Notes: generated from the letters alone by a model not told the origin. Shown: positions 48,624-57,614, numbered from the stretch's first letter. The stretch: 63,511 bases of DNA from Mesorhizobium sp. WSM3626 (GCF_000513935.1 NZ_AZUY01000036.1:1-63511), one strand, 5' to 3'. Program-made: numbers and translations.

Positions 48624-49910
48624 GTGGACCAGATTGTCAATCTGCCAAAGGCGGAATCGGATTCCGCCATTGAGACGGCGCTAGGGCTCGACCAGATCGG
48701 CCGGCGCAGGACGCGCCGCCGCGGTCGGCTCTACGCGCTGCTGGCGCTGATCGTCCTCGTCGCGGCTTTTGCCGGCTACCAATGGTATGCCGGCACGCCG
48801 ACCAAGATCGACTATACGACAGTGCCGGCCGCCAAGGCCGACCTCACCGTCCAGGTTTCGGCGACTGGCACGCTGCAACCCCTCACCCAGGTCGACATAT
48901 CAAGCCAGCTCTCCGGCATCATACGCTCGGTCACGGTCAACGAGAACCGGCAGGTGAAGAAGGGCGACGTGCTGGCTGCACTCGACACCGCCAAGCTGCA
49001 GGTCCAGATCGAACGGGCCGAAGCGTCCGCACAAGGGGCGGCTGCCAATGTCGAGGACGCCCGGGTGACGCTCTCCGAGAACGAGAGCGCGCTTGTCCGC
49101 GCGGCGGCCCTGACCAAGCGCGGCATGGCCACCGACCAGTCGCTCGAGGCCGCGACCGCGACCCGCGACCGCTCCAAGACTGCACTCGACAGCGCCGAGG
49201 CCAATCTCGCCATCGCCAATGCAGACTTGAAATCGCAGCAGACCGATCTCGCCAACAGCACCATCTACGCGCCGATCGACGGCATCGTGTTGACCCGTTC
49301 GGTCGACCCCGGCCAGACGGTCGCCTCTTCGCTGCAGGCGCCGGTGCTGTTCATCATCGCCGCGGATTTGAGGAACATGGAGCTGGTGGCGGCGGTCGAC
49401 GAAGCCGACATCGGCGCGGTCAAGTCAGGCCAGCATGCCCGCTTCACCGTCGACGCCTTCCCCGACCGGCCGTTCGATGCCGAGATCCGCGACATTTCCT
49501 ATGCCTCGGTCACGACGGATGGGGTCGTCACCTACAATGCGCGGCTTGAGGTCGACAACAGCGAACTTCTGCTGCGCCCGGGCATGACCGCTACCGTTTC
49601 GGTCGTTACCCGGCAGGCCAAGGATGTGCTCACCGTGCCGGCCAGCGCCTTCCGCTACCGACCGGCGCAGCAGGCCCCGCGTGGCTGGAGTCTCAGCGAC
49701 CTGTTCACCGGCCGCATGGGTCGCCCCGACCGCCAACGCCAGGCGGCGAAGGCCCCGACCGATGGTTCTCGCACGCTCTATGTGCTGGAGAACGGCCGGC
49801 CGCATCCGGTCAACGTCAAGATCGGCTCCACCGATGGCGAACTGACAGAGATCACCTCCGGCCTGGAGGAAGGAGCGCAGATCATCACCGCCTCGCAGTC
49901 GCGGAGCTGA
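48624..49910 (+). CDS. MacA-like periplasmic adaptor (membrane fusion protein)
   Basis: A 428-residue HlyD/RND-type adaptor. A cytoplasmic arginine-rich N-terminus is followed by one membrane anchor (about 37-56), the barrel-sandwich entry VSATGTLQPLTQVDISSQLS, a helical hairpin (about 120-205, Ala/Glu/Thr-rich), and IYAPIDGIVLTRSVDPGQTV. GTG at 48624 has AGGGG about 7 bases upstream. It should connect the ABC permease encoded two genes downstream to an outer-membrane channel. Four bases separate it from the ATPase gene. Confidence 0.9.
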   Translation: MDQIVNLPKAESDSAIETALGLDQIGRRRTRRRGRLYALLALIVLVAAFAGYQWYAGTPTKIDYTTVPAAKADLTVQVSATGTLQPLTQVDISSQLSGIIRSVTVNENRQVKKGDVLAALDTAKLQVQIERAEASAQGAAANVEDARVTLSENESALVRAAALTKRGMATDQSLEAATATRDRSKTALDSAEANLAIANADLKSQQTDLANSTIYAPIDGIVLTRSVDPGQTVASSLQAPVLFIIAADLRNMELVAAVDEADIGAVKSGQHARFTVDAFPDRPFDAEIRDISYASVTTDGVVTYNARLEVDNSELLLRPGMTATVSVVTRQAKDVLTVPASAFRYRPAQQAPRGWSLSDLFTGRMGRPDRQRQAAKAPTDGSRTLYVLENGRPHPVNVKIGSTDGELTEITSGLEEGAQIITASQSRS

Positions 49911-49914
49911 GGCT

Positions 49915-50622
49915 ATGGCCGCGGGCGCGCCCCTCATCACCTTCGACACGGTCTGGAAGAGCTACGGCCAAGGCGAAGCCAAGGTGCATGCGCTGGCCGG
50001 CGTAGACCTTGCCATCCGGCGCGGCGAATTCGTCGCCATCATGGGTCCGTCGGGCTCCGGCAAGTCAACGGCAATGAACATCATCGGTTGCCTCGACACG
50101 CCGACGGCCGGAACCTACTCCTTCATGGGCGTCGATGCCGGCCGGCTCGACCGCAACCGCCGCGCCATGCTGCGCAACCTTTATGTCGGCTTCGTCTTCC
50201 AGGGCTACAATCTCTTGGCCCGCACCACCGCGGCGGAGAACGTCGAACTGCCGCTGATTTATCGCGGCGTCGCCGCCCGCGAGCGCCGCGACCTTGCCAT
50301 GCAGGCGCTGGCTGAGGTCGGCCTTGTCGGCCGCGAGCATCACACGCCGGCCGAGCTCTCCGGCGGCCAGCAGCAGCGCGTGGCGATCGCACGCGCCATC
50401 GTCACCAGGCCGACGCTGCTCGTCGCCGACGAGCCGACCGGCAATCTCGACACGGCTCGCACCCACGAAATCATGGAACTGCTGACGCGGCTGAACAAGG
50501 AGCTTGGCCTGACCGTCGCCATGGTCACGCACGAGGCCGATGTCGCCGAATATGCTGAGCGCACCATCCGCTTCCTCGACGGCCATGTCGCCTCCGACAC
50601 AATGAACATGGAGACGGCATGA
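49915..50622 (+). CDS. MacB-type ABC transporter ATP-binding protein
   Basis: A 235-residue ATPase of the MacB/LolD group: Walker A GPSGSGKST, signature LSGGQQQRVAIARA, Walker B LLVADEPTGNLD, and switch His in MVTHEADVAEYAE. It powers the permease encoded directly downstream, with which it overlaps by 4 bases (ATGA). Unlike E. coli MacB, ATPase and permease are separate polypeptides. Confidence 0.93.
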   Translation: MAAGAPLITFDTVWKSYGQGEAKVHALAGVDLAIRRGEFVAIMGPSGSGKSTAMNIIGCLDTPTAGTYSFMGVDAGRLDRNRRAMLRNLYVGFVFQGYNLLARTTAAENVELPLIYRGVAARERRDLAMQALAEVGLVGREHHTPAELSGGQQQRVAIARAIVTRPTLLVADEPTGNLDTARTHEIMELLTRLNKELGLTVAMVTHEADVAEYAERTIRFLDGHVASDTMNMETA

Positions 50623-51836
50623 TCTGGGAAGCCATCCGCCTCTCGCTGCGCTCGATCCGCCGCAACGTGCTGCGTTCGTTCCTGACCTTGCTCGGCATCG
50701 TCATCGGGGTCGCCGCCGTCATTGCCATGCTGACCATCGGCTCCGGCACCACGCAAAAGGTCAAGGCCGACATCTCCAAACTCGGCAGCAATCTGCTGGT
50801 CGTCCGGGCCGGACGCCCGGCCGGTCCCGGAGGTCCGGGCGGGCTCGACCAGGCGGTGCGGCCGCTGGCGGAAAAGGACCTGGCGGCGCTGGTTGCGCAT
50901 CTCTCCGGCGCGCGCGCCATCTCGCCGGCATCGCAGAAGCAGGTCCGCGTCATCTTCGGCACCGAAAGCCTGACCTCAGGCGTCACCGGCACCGACAGCG
51001 CCTATCTCGACGCGCGCGACTGGAAACTGGTGTCCGGCCGCCCGTTCAGCGATTCCGAAACCCGTTCGGGCACCGGCGTGTGCCTGATCGGCGAGACGGT
51101 GCGCCAGCAATTCTTCGGCGCCGGCGATCCCGAGGGTGAGATCATCCGCGTCAACCGCACCTCCTGCAAGATCGTCGGCCTTCTCGAGCCGAAGGGCTAT
51201 ACCGGCTTCGGCCAGGACCAGGACAATGTCGTGCTGATGCCGCTCGCCGCCTATCAGCGCCGCATCGCCGGCAACCGCGATATCGACAACATCTACATCG
51301 CCGCCGACGACCGCACGCCGACCACCGAATTGCAGCCGCGCGTCGAGGATATTTTGCGCGATGCACGCCGTATAACCCCGGACCGCGAAAGCGATTTCGC
51401 CATCCGCGACATGACCCAGATCGCCGACGCCATGGCCAGCGCAACCACGACGATGACCGGCATGCAGGGCGCGGTCGCCGGCGTCAGCCTGCTGGTCGGC
51501 GGCATCGGCATCATGAACATCATGCTGGTGTCGGTCACCGAGCGAACCCGCGAGATCGGCATCAGGCTCGCCATCGGCGCGCATGAAAAGCACATCCTCA
51601 TCCAGTTCCTGGTCGAGGCGACGGTGCTGTCGCTGCTCGGCGGCATCATCGGCATCCTGATTGGCCTGGCGCTGGCCGGCCTCGCCTCGATGACCTTGAC
51701 CATACCCTTCGCGCCAAGCCCGGCGGTCATCCTGCTCGCCGTCGGCTTCTCCGCGCTGATCGGCATGGTGTTCGGCTTCTTCCCGGCCCTGCGCGGCGCC
51801 AGGCTCGATCCGATCGACGCGCTAAGGCATGAGTAA
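50619..51836 (+). CDS. MacB-type ABC transporter permease
   Basis: A 405-residue permease: N-terminal helix after SLRSIRRNVLRSFLTLLGIVIG, a large periplasmic domain (about 50-275), then three C-terminal helices, with the family end GARLDPIDALRHE. With the adaptor and ATPase it should export a macrolide, peptide or lipid-like substrate; the cargo is unknown. An outer-membrane TolC partner is not encoded nearby. Confidence 0.93.
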   Translation: MIWEAIRLSLRSIRRNVLRSFLTLLGIVIGVAAVIAMLTIGSGTTQKVKADISKLGSNLLVVRAGRPAGPGGPGGLDQAVRPLAEKDLAALVAHLSGARAISPASQKQVRVIFGTESLTSGVTGTDSAYLDARDWKLVSGRPFSDSETRSGTGVCLIGETVRQQFFGAGDPEGEIIRVNRTSCKIVGLLEPKGYTGFGQDQDNVVLMPLAAYQRRIAGNRDIDNIYIAADDRTPTTELQPRVEDILRDARRITPDRESDFAIRDMTQIADAMASATTTMTGMQGAVAGVSLLVGGIGIMNIMLVSVTERTREIGIRLAIGAHEKHILIQFLVEATVLSLLGGIIGILIGLALAGLASMTLTIPFAPSPAVILLAVGFSALIGMVFGFFPALRGARLDPIDALRHE

Positions 51837-51966
51837 CGAGCAAGCTGCAAAGGCGCCCGGCACTCCGAGCCGGTTTTACACAACCTTCGACGTTTCCGCC
51901 CCGCCCGACCTGTCGTCGCTGTGTTGGCGATGTTATGCCAAGGCATTTCTGGTCGAGGAGCAGCTG

Positions 51967-52206
51967 ATGAGCAAGAAGGCGCGCGTGGTCCTGACAATGG
52001 TGGTCATCGAAGCTGTCCTGGCAGGCATCTGGTGGTATCTCGCCGATTACGGGATGGCAAATCCCGATCGCGTCAAACCGGATTTCCAGGCGGTCGTCGG
52101 CCAGACCATGGGTATGGCGATGGGCGGCTTGCTGGGCATCGGCTTCATCCTGTTCTTCGTCGCCGCGCGCAACGACCGCAAGGCACTCAAAAGCAAGGCA
52201 TCATAG
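51967..52206 (+). CDS. Small two-helix membrane protein
   Basis: A 79-residue protein starting MSKKARVVLTMVVIE at ATG 51967, which has GAGGAG 6 bases upstream. Two hydrophobic segments (about 6-26 and 46-68) are joined by a polar loop. An in-frame ATG at 51829 overlaps the permease stop but would add 46 residues of unlikely composition, so I use the internal start. No family recognised; possibly linked to the exporter by position only. Confidence 0.65.
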   Translation: MSKKARVVLTMVVIEAVLAGIWWYLADYGMANPDRVKPDFQAVVGQTMGMAMGGLLGIGFILFFVAARNDRKALKSKAS

Positions 52207-52264
52207 GCCTCCTCCCCACGAGATCATTCATCCCGGCCGTGGCGCCAACAGGTGGCAGGCGGGA

Positions 52265-52690
52265 CTACAGCGCGCTTTCCCACGGATTGACGGTGTTCAA
52301 CCCGGCGGCCGCGAATGGGCTGGTGTCGCGGGTGGCGACCGTGAGGCCGTGTACCGCGGCAGTGGCCGCGATATAGCCGTCCGCCTTGCCGATCGCCTTG
52401 CTTGCGGCTCTCGCCTGTACCATCAGGATGGCATAGGCGCGCGACGCGTCGAGATCGAAGGGCAGAATACGGCCTGCAAACAGCGGCAGCGCGTCCTGCT
52501 CGAGACGATCATGCAGGATCGTGCGGCGCTTGCCGGCAGGCATCGCCGCGATACCGAAACGTAGCTCAGCCACGGTGACGGCCGATAGATGCAGGGTTTC
52601 GACGGCCTGCGCGTCGATCCATGCGATGACACGGGGATCGGGTGCAGGTTTCCACGGCTCAGAAACTACATTGATGTCGATGAGGATCGT
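52265..52690 (-). pseudogene. vapC: VapC-type PIN-domain toxin lacking a normal start codon
   Basis: The frame encodes a complete PIN domain: ILIDINVVSEPWKPAPD, then TVAELRFGIAAMPAGKRR, and KADGYIAATAAVHGLTVATRD, with the expected acidic residues. VapC proteins usually begin MILIDTN; here the first codon (52690-52688) is ACG, not ATG, and no ATG, GTG or TTG occurs in frame between it and vapB's middle. The first usable start is GTG 52573, which would remove the first catalytic Asp. Probably inactive, unless ACG is used inefficiently. Confidence 0.75.
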
Positions 52691-52941
52691 TCGAACCGCA
52701 CCGGCTCGCCCGGTGTTTTGTCGCGAAGCTGTTGCAAGGTATCGACATCCTCTTGAGACAATCCGGCCTCGCGGCCGATGGCGGCGAGCAGGGAGCCGAG
52801 TTTGACCCGATTGGCTGGCCGCACGGCCGTTTCCAGGATTTCACGCATTTCGGATTCGGTGCTGCGGCCGTGGTGCGCTGCCCGCACCTTCAAGGCGCGG
52901 AGCGTTTCCTCTGGCAAATTGCGGATCGTTACAGCACTCAT
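52666..52941 (-). CDS. vapB: VapB/FitA-type antitoxin with altered C-terminus
   Basis: A 91-residue ribbon-helix-helix antitoxin: AVTIRNLPEETLRALKVRAA is the DNA-binding part, followed by RSTESEMREILETAV and the toxin-binding tail DKTPGEPVRFE. In related pairs the protein ends at that point with TGA overlapping the toxin ATG. Here the codon is CGA, so translation continues for RSSSTSM before TAG. The start ATG 52941 has GGGA 8 bases upstream. Confidence 0.85.
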   Translation of the reverse strand: MSAVTIRNLPEETLRALKVRAAHHGRSTESEMREILETAVRPANRVKLGSLLAAIGREAGLSQEDVDTLQQLRDKTPGEPVRFERSSSTSM

Positions 52942-52970
52942 TGATATCATCCCAAGCTACGATGATGTCA
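52942..52970. promoter_or_regulatory. Probable VapB operator (inverted repeat)
   Basis: TGATATCATC (52942-52951) and GATGATGTCA (52961-52970) form 10-bp inverted arms with one mismatch, directly upstream of the vapB start. This is the usual place and type of site for VapBC autorepression. Confidence 0.55.
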
Positions 52971-53085
52971 TTGATAGCAATATTGCAAATTTGCCATCAT
53001 TACGCGACAGCCCGCGTACGGTTTTATCATCTGCAAGAAGCCACTCGAACCATCGCATCTGCGATCGTGACATCGGCACGAAATT

Positions 53086-53802
53086 TTAGTTTCCGTTCGC
53101 GAAATGCCACTCGATCAGGGGCTTCATGTGCGGCGACAGACCGTCCGGCAGGTCGTCGGCATGGCGGATGATCACCGGCCCCTCGATCTCCGGATCGGCT
53201 TCGGTGGCGACGAAGGCCAAGATTCGGCGCGCTATCTCATCGGCAGGCTCGTCGACGTGATAGCGGCGGAAGATGACGGTGCCGCTTGCCGTCGACAGCG
53301 CGTGCCAGCGCATCCCGCGCCTGGCATCCGACAGGTCGAGGCCGGTCTCCTCGCGCACCTCGCGGATCATGTTGAAATCGACATCGACCAGCCCATCGCG
53401 GAAATCGGTCGGCTCGAACGAACCGGCGGCGAAATAGACCCGGCCGGCATTGACGGTTCGCGGTCCCATGCGGATCGCCACCAGCGCATTGTCGCCGGCC
53501 ACCAGCACGGCATGGGCATAGGCGTGTTCGGCGCCGGAATTCTCGCGCCGCTTCCGCCACAGCATGAAGGTCGAGTAGTTGACCGCATGGCAGAGGCCAA
53601 TGAGACTGCGGTCGCGATAGGCAAGTTCCGAAAGCAGAACCACCGTGCCGTCGAAGAGCGCCGGATTGGTCTCGATTTCGCTCTGCCAGTTCTCGGCGAT
53701 CGCCCCGGCATTATCCACCGCGAAGGGATGCGGGCCGGCATCGAGGCGCACATCGATGGCATCGACCGGCAGGATGACATTGCGTGGAAGATCAAAGCTC
53801 AT
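53086..53802 (-). CDS. Nudix-hydrolase-like protein
   Basis: A 238-residue protein whose central part matches the Nudix fold. The core of the Nudix box, REVREETGLDL, is present after FNMI, but the upstream Gly and Glu positions of the consensus (G-x5-E-x7) appear replaced in FRDGLVDVDFNMI. Substrate is unknown; the catalytic glutamates of REVREE are intact. Neighbour on the same strand of the EEP-family gene, 62 bases apart, without clear operon evidence. Confidence 0.75.
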   Translation of the reverse strand: MSFDLPRNVILPVDAIDVRLDAGPHPFAVDNAGAIAENWQSEIETNPALFDGTVVLLSELAYRDRSLIGLCHAVNYSTFMLWRKRRENSGAEHAYAHAVLVAGDNALVAIRMGPRTVNAGRVYFAAGSFEPTDFRDGLVDVDFNMIREVREETGLDLSDARRGMRWHALSTASGTVIFRRYHVDEPADEIARRILAFVATEADPEIEGPVIIRHADDLPDGLSPHMKPLIEWHFANGN

Positions 53803-53823
53803 GTCGGCTCAGGCCCGATCCTG

Positions 53824-53872
53824 CCCATCAGGCCCCATACTCCCCATCATGCCCACACTCCCCATCAGGCCA
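53824..53872. repeat. Short degenerate tandem repeat (CCCCATCA-containing)
   Basis: Three imperfect units built around CTCCCCATCA(G/T)GCC lie in the 62-base gap between the Nudix-like gene and the EEP-family gene, touching the stop of the latter. Probably a replication-slippage product. Confidence 0.5.
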
Positions 53873-54977
53873 TGTCCAGCGTGATCGCCACCGGGCAGTG
53901 GTCCGAAGCCTTGGGCCGATCCCAGCCGGCGCGCGGGAAGCGCTCGACTTCCTGGCCCGCGGGAAAGATCGTGCGCCAGGGCTGACCGTTGCGGACGATG
54001 TCGGGAACCGCGGTGGCGTTCTTCGCCGCCAGTCCCCTGGAAAGCAGGATATAGTCGAGCTGGCACAGATGCCGCTCTTCGGGTCCGCGTGTGTGATAGA
54101 AGGTCCAGCGGTTCATTTCCGGCCGCCGCTCCACCACGTTTTCGCAGAACCCGCCCGCTGTCAGCACATTGATGCAGGACAGGTTCTCGTCAACCACCTC
54201 GAAACGGTAGCCGTCCACCTCATCGCCGGCGATCTTCACCCGCTGGCGGTAATCGTTCATGTCGCCGCAGATCGCCCAGCGCTTGTCGGCGGCATGATCC
54301 ACACCGAAACGCTCCTCGATGATGCGCCGCACGGCCTGCGCTTCCGCGACGCGCACCGGCATTGTCGCTTCGCGTCCGTCGAGCCCGTTGCGGGGCGAGC
54401 CCATCGACTTGAAGTGCACGAGATAAAGCGTCATCGGCGCGCCGCCCACCTTGATGTCGACTTCCAGGCAGTCGCGTCGGAAGATGCGTTCATTGGGCAG
54501 GTTGCCGAGGGCCGCCAGCTCCGGCGTGTGCAACCCGAACTGCTCGTAGGTGACATAGGCGTGGCTGGTCATGCGAACGAATTCGATCGGCTGTCCCTGC
54601 GCGGTTTCGTTGCGCATCATCACGGGGACATCGATGCCGCGCGAATCATTGCCCGACGTGGTGTATTTCTGGCGGTAACCCTGCCCCACCATCTTGAACA
54701 GATAGCCGTACTCGAACGCCTTCAGCGCTTCGATGTTGTCGACTTCCTGCATGCAGATGATGTCGGCGCGGGTGGCGGCGATGGCCAGTGCCGTCAGCTG
54801 GCGCGTGTCGTCGGATTGCGCGATGGCGCGCGCCTGCTCCAGTATCTTGTATTCGGCCTCGCTCTGGATATCGAACATCGCCAGCGTGCGATCCTCGTTG
54901 AGCTGGTTGCGATAGCCGGAAAAATCGAACCTGTTCATCAGGTTCTCGACATTGAAGGTGGCAAGGCGCAGCGACAT
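53865..54977 (-). CDS. Endonuclease/exonuclease/phosphatase family protein
   Basis: A 370-residue protein with the metal-dependent EEP fold: LATFNVENLMNRFD at the start, IICMQEVDN (catalytic Glu), LVHFKSMGSPRNG, CGDMNDYRQ and the terminal SDHCPVAITLD. Activity could be on nucleic acid or on phosphate esters; no signal peptide is evident. I start at ATG 54977 (MSLRLATFNVE), where the family fold begins; a Met 12 codons upstream is the alternative. Confidence 0.85.
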   Translation of the reverse strand: MSLRLATFNVENLMNRFDFSGYRNQLNEDRTLAMFDIQSEAEYKILEQARAIAQSDDTRQLTALAIAATRADIICMQEVDNIEALKAFEYGYLFKMVGQGYRQKYTTSGNDSRGIDVPVMMRNETAQGQPIEFVRMTSHAYVTYEQFGLHTPELAALGNLPNERIFRRDCLEVDIKVGGAPMTLYLVHFKSMGSPRNGLDGREATMPVRVAEAQAVRRIIEERFGVDHAADKRWAICGDMNDYRQRVKIAGDEVDGYRFEVVDENLSCINVLTAGGFCENVVERRPEMNRWTFYHTRGPEERHLCQLDYILLSRGLAAKNATAVPDIVRNGQPWRTIFPAGQEVERFPRAGWDRPKASDHCPVAITLDMA

Positions 54978-55165
54978 GCCATGACATTTGCCTGCAAGAG
55001 CGGCGGAAAACAAGATCGCGGGACCACAAGCAGGGATGCTTTGGTCCTGGTGGCCTTCGCCCTATGGTTGACGGAACCTTTCCGTTCATCCGCCGTTCAG
55101 ACGCAAAGGCCCACAGTAGGCCCATTCCCAGGGTAGGCGTGGGGCCTGTTCTCTTGGAGAGTGCA

Positions 55166-55774
55166 ATGGATTCGCTCTTTTCTTCCACTGTCAAATCCGG
55201 GCTGATTGCGCTCGGTATTGTCTCCGGTATCACGGCGCCATCCGCCGCCGGTCCGATCCTGCAGCCCGATGTATCGATCCCGGCGAGCACCGCCGCGCCA
55301 ACGGTCACCCCGGTCCGCGAAGGCTGGGCCGGCGGCAACAACAATGGCGGCGATTGGAGATGGCGCCGGAACTGGAACGGCGGCCACTGGAATGGTGGTG
55401 GCAACTGGAGCGGCCGCCACTGGCATGGCGGAGGCAACTGGAGCGGCCGCCACTGGAATGGTGGCGGTAACTGGAGTCGCGGCGATGACTGGCGCTGGCG
55501 CCATGGCCGCCGCCATTATCACGGCGGCTACTACGATGATGGCGCCGCCGCAATCCTCGGTCTTGGTCTGGGGCTCGGCCTTGGCAGCATGTACAACAAC
55601 TATAGCAACTACGATTACTATACGCCGGCGCCGCGCCGCTACTACCGCGCCGGCCGGCTTTCGAGCGCCCATGTCCGGTGGTGCTACAACCGCTACCGTT
55701 CATATCGCGCCTACGACAACACGTTCCAGCCCTACAACGGCCCGCGCCAGCAGTGCTGGTCGCCCTATAGCTGA
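55166..55774 (+). CDS. BA14K-family secreted protein with Gly/Trp/His-rich repeats
   Basis: 202 residues from ATG 55166 (GGAGAG 5 bases upstream). A signal-like hydrophobic N-terminus (about 10-30) is followed by a low-complexity section with three 11-residue repeats (type RHWNGGGNWSG), a Gly/Leu segment GLGLGLGLGSMYNNY, and a C-terminal BA14K-like module HVRWCYNRYRSYRAYDNTF ending with a paired Cys in RQQCW. BA14K proteins of Brucella and rhizobia are secreted or membrane-associated, lectin-like and immunoreactive; physiological role here unknown. Confidence 0.8.
   Translation: MDSLFSSTVKSGLIALGIVSGITAPSAAGPILQPDVSIPASTAAPTVTPVREGWAGGNNNGGDWRWRRNWNGGHWNGGGNWSGRHWHGGGNWSGRHWNGGGNWSRGDDWRWRHGRRHYHGGYYDDGAAAILGLGLGLGLGSMYNNYSNYDYYTPAPRRYYRAGRLSSAHVRWCYNRYRSYRAYDNTFQPYNGPRQQCWSPYS
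55378..55476 (+). repeat. Three 33-bp tandem repeats inside the BA14K-type gene
   Basis: Units at 55378-55410, 55411-55443 and 55444-55476 differ at only a few positions and each encode 11 residues. Unit length is a multiple of three, so copy-number change would alter protein length without frameshift. Confidence 0.85.
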
Positions 55775-55801
55775 GCTGGCTGCGGCTGATGCGAGAAAAT
55801 G

Positions 55802-55827
55802 AAAACGGCGCCACCTGGCGCCGTTTT
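55802..55827. terminator. Bidirectional terminator between the BA14K-type gene and ilvC
   Basis: AAAACGGCGCCA and TGGCGCCGTTTT form a perfect 12-bp stem with a 2-base loop. T-runs (and the A-run opposite) lie on both sides, so it can end both convergent transcripts. Confidence 0.88.
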
Positions 55828-55875
55828 TGGTTTTGACCGTTCGAAGTTAGAGGGCTTCGGACGTTTTGATTTCGC

Positions 55876-56895
55876 TCAGTTCTTGGCCTTGTCGACCAGC
55901 TTGTTCTTGGAAATCCACGGCATCATCGCACGCAGCTTGGCGCCGACTTCCTCGATCTGGTGGCTGTCATTGTTGCGGCGGATGCCCTTGAAGCGCGACA
56001 TGCCGGCGCGGTATTCCTGCATCCACTCCGAGGTGAATTTTCCCGTCTGGATGTCCTTCAGCACGCGCTTCATCTCGGCCTTGGTCTCGGCGGTGATGAT
56101 GCGCGGACCCGAGACGTATTCGCCCCATTCGGCGGTATTGGAGATCGAGTAGTTCATGTTGGCGATACCGCCTTCATAGATCAGGTCGACGATCAGCTTG
56201 ACCTCGTGCAGACACTCGAAATAGGCCATTTCCGGCGCGTAACCGGCTTCCACCAGCGTCTCGAAGCCGGCGCGGATCAGTTCGACCAGGCCGCCGCACA
56301 GCACGACCTGCTCGCCGAACAGGTCGGTCTCGCATTCCTCGCGGAAATTGGTCTCGATGATGCCCGAACGGCCGCCGCCGACGCCACAGGCATAGGAGAG
56401 AGCGAGGTCGAGCGCGTTGCCCGAGGCGTCCTGGTTGACGGCGACCAGGCACGGCACGCCGCCGCCCTTCTGGTATTCGCCGCGCACCGTGTGGCCCGGG
56501 CCCTTCGGCGCGATCATGACGACGTCGACGGTCGACTTCGGCTCGATGAGGCCGAAATGCACGTTGAGGCCGTGCGCGAAGGCGATCGCGGCGCCGTCGC
56601 GGATGTTCGGCGCGATCTCGTTCTTGTAGATGTCGGCCTGCAATTCGTCGGGGGTTGCCATCATCATCAGGTCGGCCCATTTGGCGGCATCGGCGACGCT
56701 CATTACCTTGAGCCCGTCGGCCTCGACTTTCTTGGCGGTCGCCGAGCCGGCCTTGAGGCCGATGGCGATCTCCTTGGCGCCGGAATCCTTGAGGTTGAGC
56801 GCATGCGCCCTGCCCTGGCTGCCATAGCCGATGATGGCGACCTTCTTGCCCTTGATCAGGTTGAGATCGGCATCACGATCGTAATAGACACGCAT
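55876..56895 (-). CDS. ilvC: Ketol-acid reductoisomerase (NADP+), class I
   Basis: Converts acetolactate or acetohydroxybutyrate to the dihydroxy acids in branched-chain amino acid synthesis. 339 residues, the short class I form. NADPH site GYGSQGRAHALNLKDSG, APKGPGHTVRGEY, and Mg-binding acidic residues in the C-terminal knotted domain (SDLFGEQ-type ETDLFGEQVVLCGG, CLHEVKLIVDL). It lies 24 bases downstream of a TetR-family gene on the same strand, so the two may be co-transcribed. Confidence 0.97.
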   Translation of the reverse strand: MRVYYDRDADLNLIKGKKVAIIGYGSQGRAHALNLKDSGAKEIAIGLKAGSATAKKVEADGLKVMSVADAAKWADLMMMATPDELQADIYKNEIAPNIRDGAAIAFAHGLNVHFGLIEPKSTVDVVMIAPKGPGHTVRGEYQKGGGVPCLVAVNQDASGNALDLALSYACGVGGGRSGIIETNFREECETDLFGEQVVLCGGLVELIRAGFETLVEAGYAPEMAYFECLHEVKLIVDLIYEGGIANMNYSISNTAEWGEYVSGPRIITAETKAEMKRVLKDIQTGKFTSEWMQEYRAGMSRFKGIRRNNDSHQIEEVGAKLRAMMPWISKNKLVDKAKN

Positions 56896-56919
56896 TTTAC
56901 TTCCTTCCCGTTTTGAAGA

Positions 56920-57573
56920 TCAAAGGCCTTGAGGCCCGGTTTTTGCTCCGAAAAGAGCGAGAAACTGTTGCGTCGCGCGGATGGCATCGCCGCCGATCGC
57001 CGCCTCAGTCAATTCCAGCCGGTCACCGAGCAGCAGACGTATCTGCACATCCCGGCCAACCAGCCCGAAAAAGGTACGGAATGCCGTCTCGGCATCCGCA
57101 AATTCAAGGAGCCCTGCCTGCCGGCCGGCTTCCAGCACCGGCTTCAGCCGCTTGGCCAGTGCAAAGCGCCCATTCTCCAGCACGACGGCGCCGAGATTGT
57201 CCTTACCCGACCCCGCATGACCAACCGCCACCCTATTGAGCGCGATCGAGGTATCGCTTGAAATGACCTTGAGCCAGTCGCAGGCAAAGCGCTCCAGGCT
57301 CGCCGTCAGCGAGGCAAGGCCGAGTCCCTTCCCGTCAACCTGCGCCACCCGCACCTTCGACGCCTGCCACTGCACGGTCGCCGTCAGCAGCCCGTCGCGG
57401 TCGCCGAACCATTTGTAGAGCGTTTCCTTGGAACAGCTCGCACGCCGCGCCACTGCGGTCATGGTCAGGTCGTCGCCTTCCTCGACCAGCAGCCGCAGTG
57501 CCGCATCCAGGACGGTCTTCTGCCGCTCCGTCAGGGTCTCGCTGTTGTCGATGTCGGGCACGATGTGCAACAC
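56920..57573 (-). CDS. TetR/AcrR-family transcriptional regulator
   Basis: A 217-residue repressor with an N-terminal helix-turn-helix: TMTAVARRASCSKETLYKWFGDRDGL (about 37-62), followed by an all-helical ligand domain. Upstream lies a 25-bp imperfect palindrome and a divergent DUF1772 gene, the common TetR arrangement. Because ilvC follows by 24 bases, the same promoter may also influence ilvC. Ligand unknown. Confidence 0.9.
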   Translation of the reverse strand: MLHIVPDIDNSETLTERQKTVLDAALRLLVEEGDDLTMTAVARRASCSKETLYKWFGDRDGLLTATVQWQASKVRVAQVDGKGLGLASLTASLERFACDWLKVISSDTSIALNRVAVGHAGSGKDNLGAVVLENGRFALAKRLKPVLEAGRQAGLLEFADAETAFRTFFGLVGRDVQIRLLLGDRLELTEAAIGGDAIRATQQFLALFGAKTGPQGL

Positions 57574-57614
57574 GCTCTTCCCTCGCGGACGGCCAAGCCA
57601 GTCATTTTCGGCAA

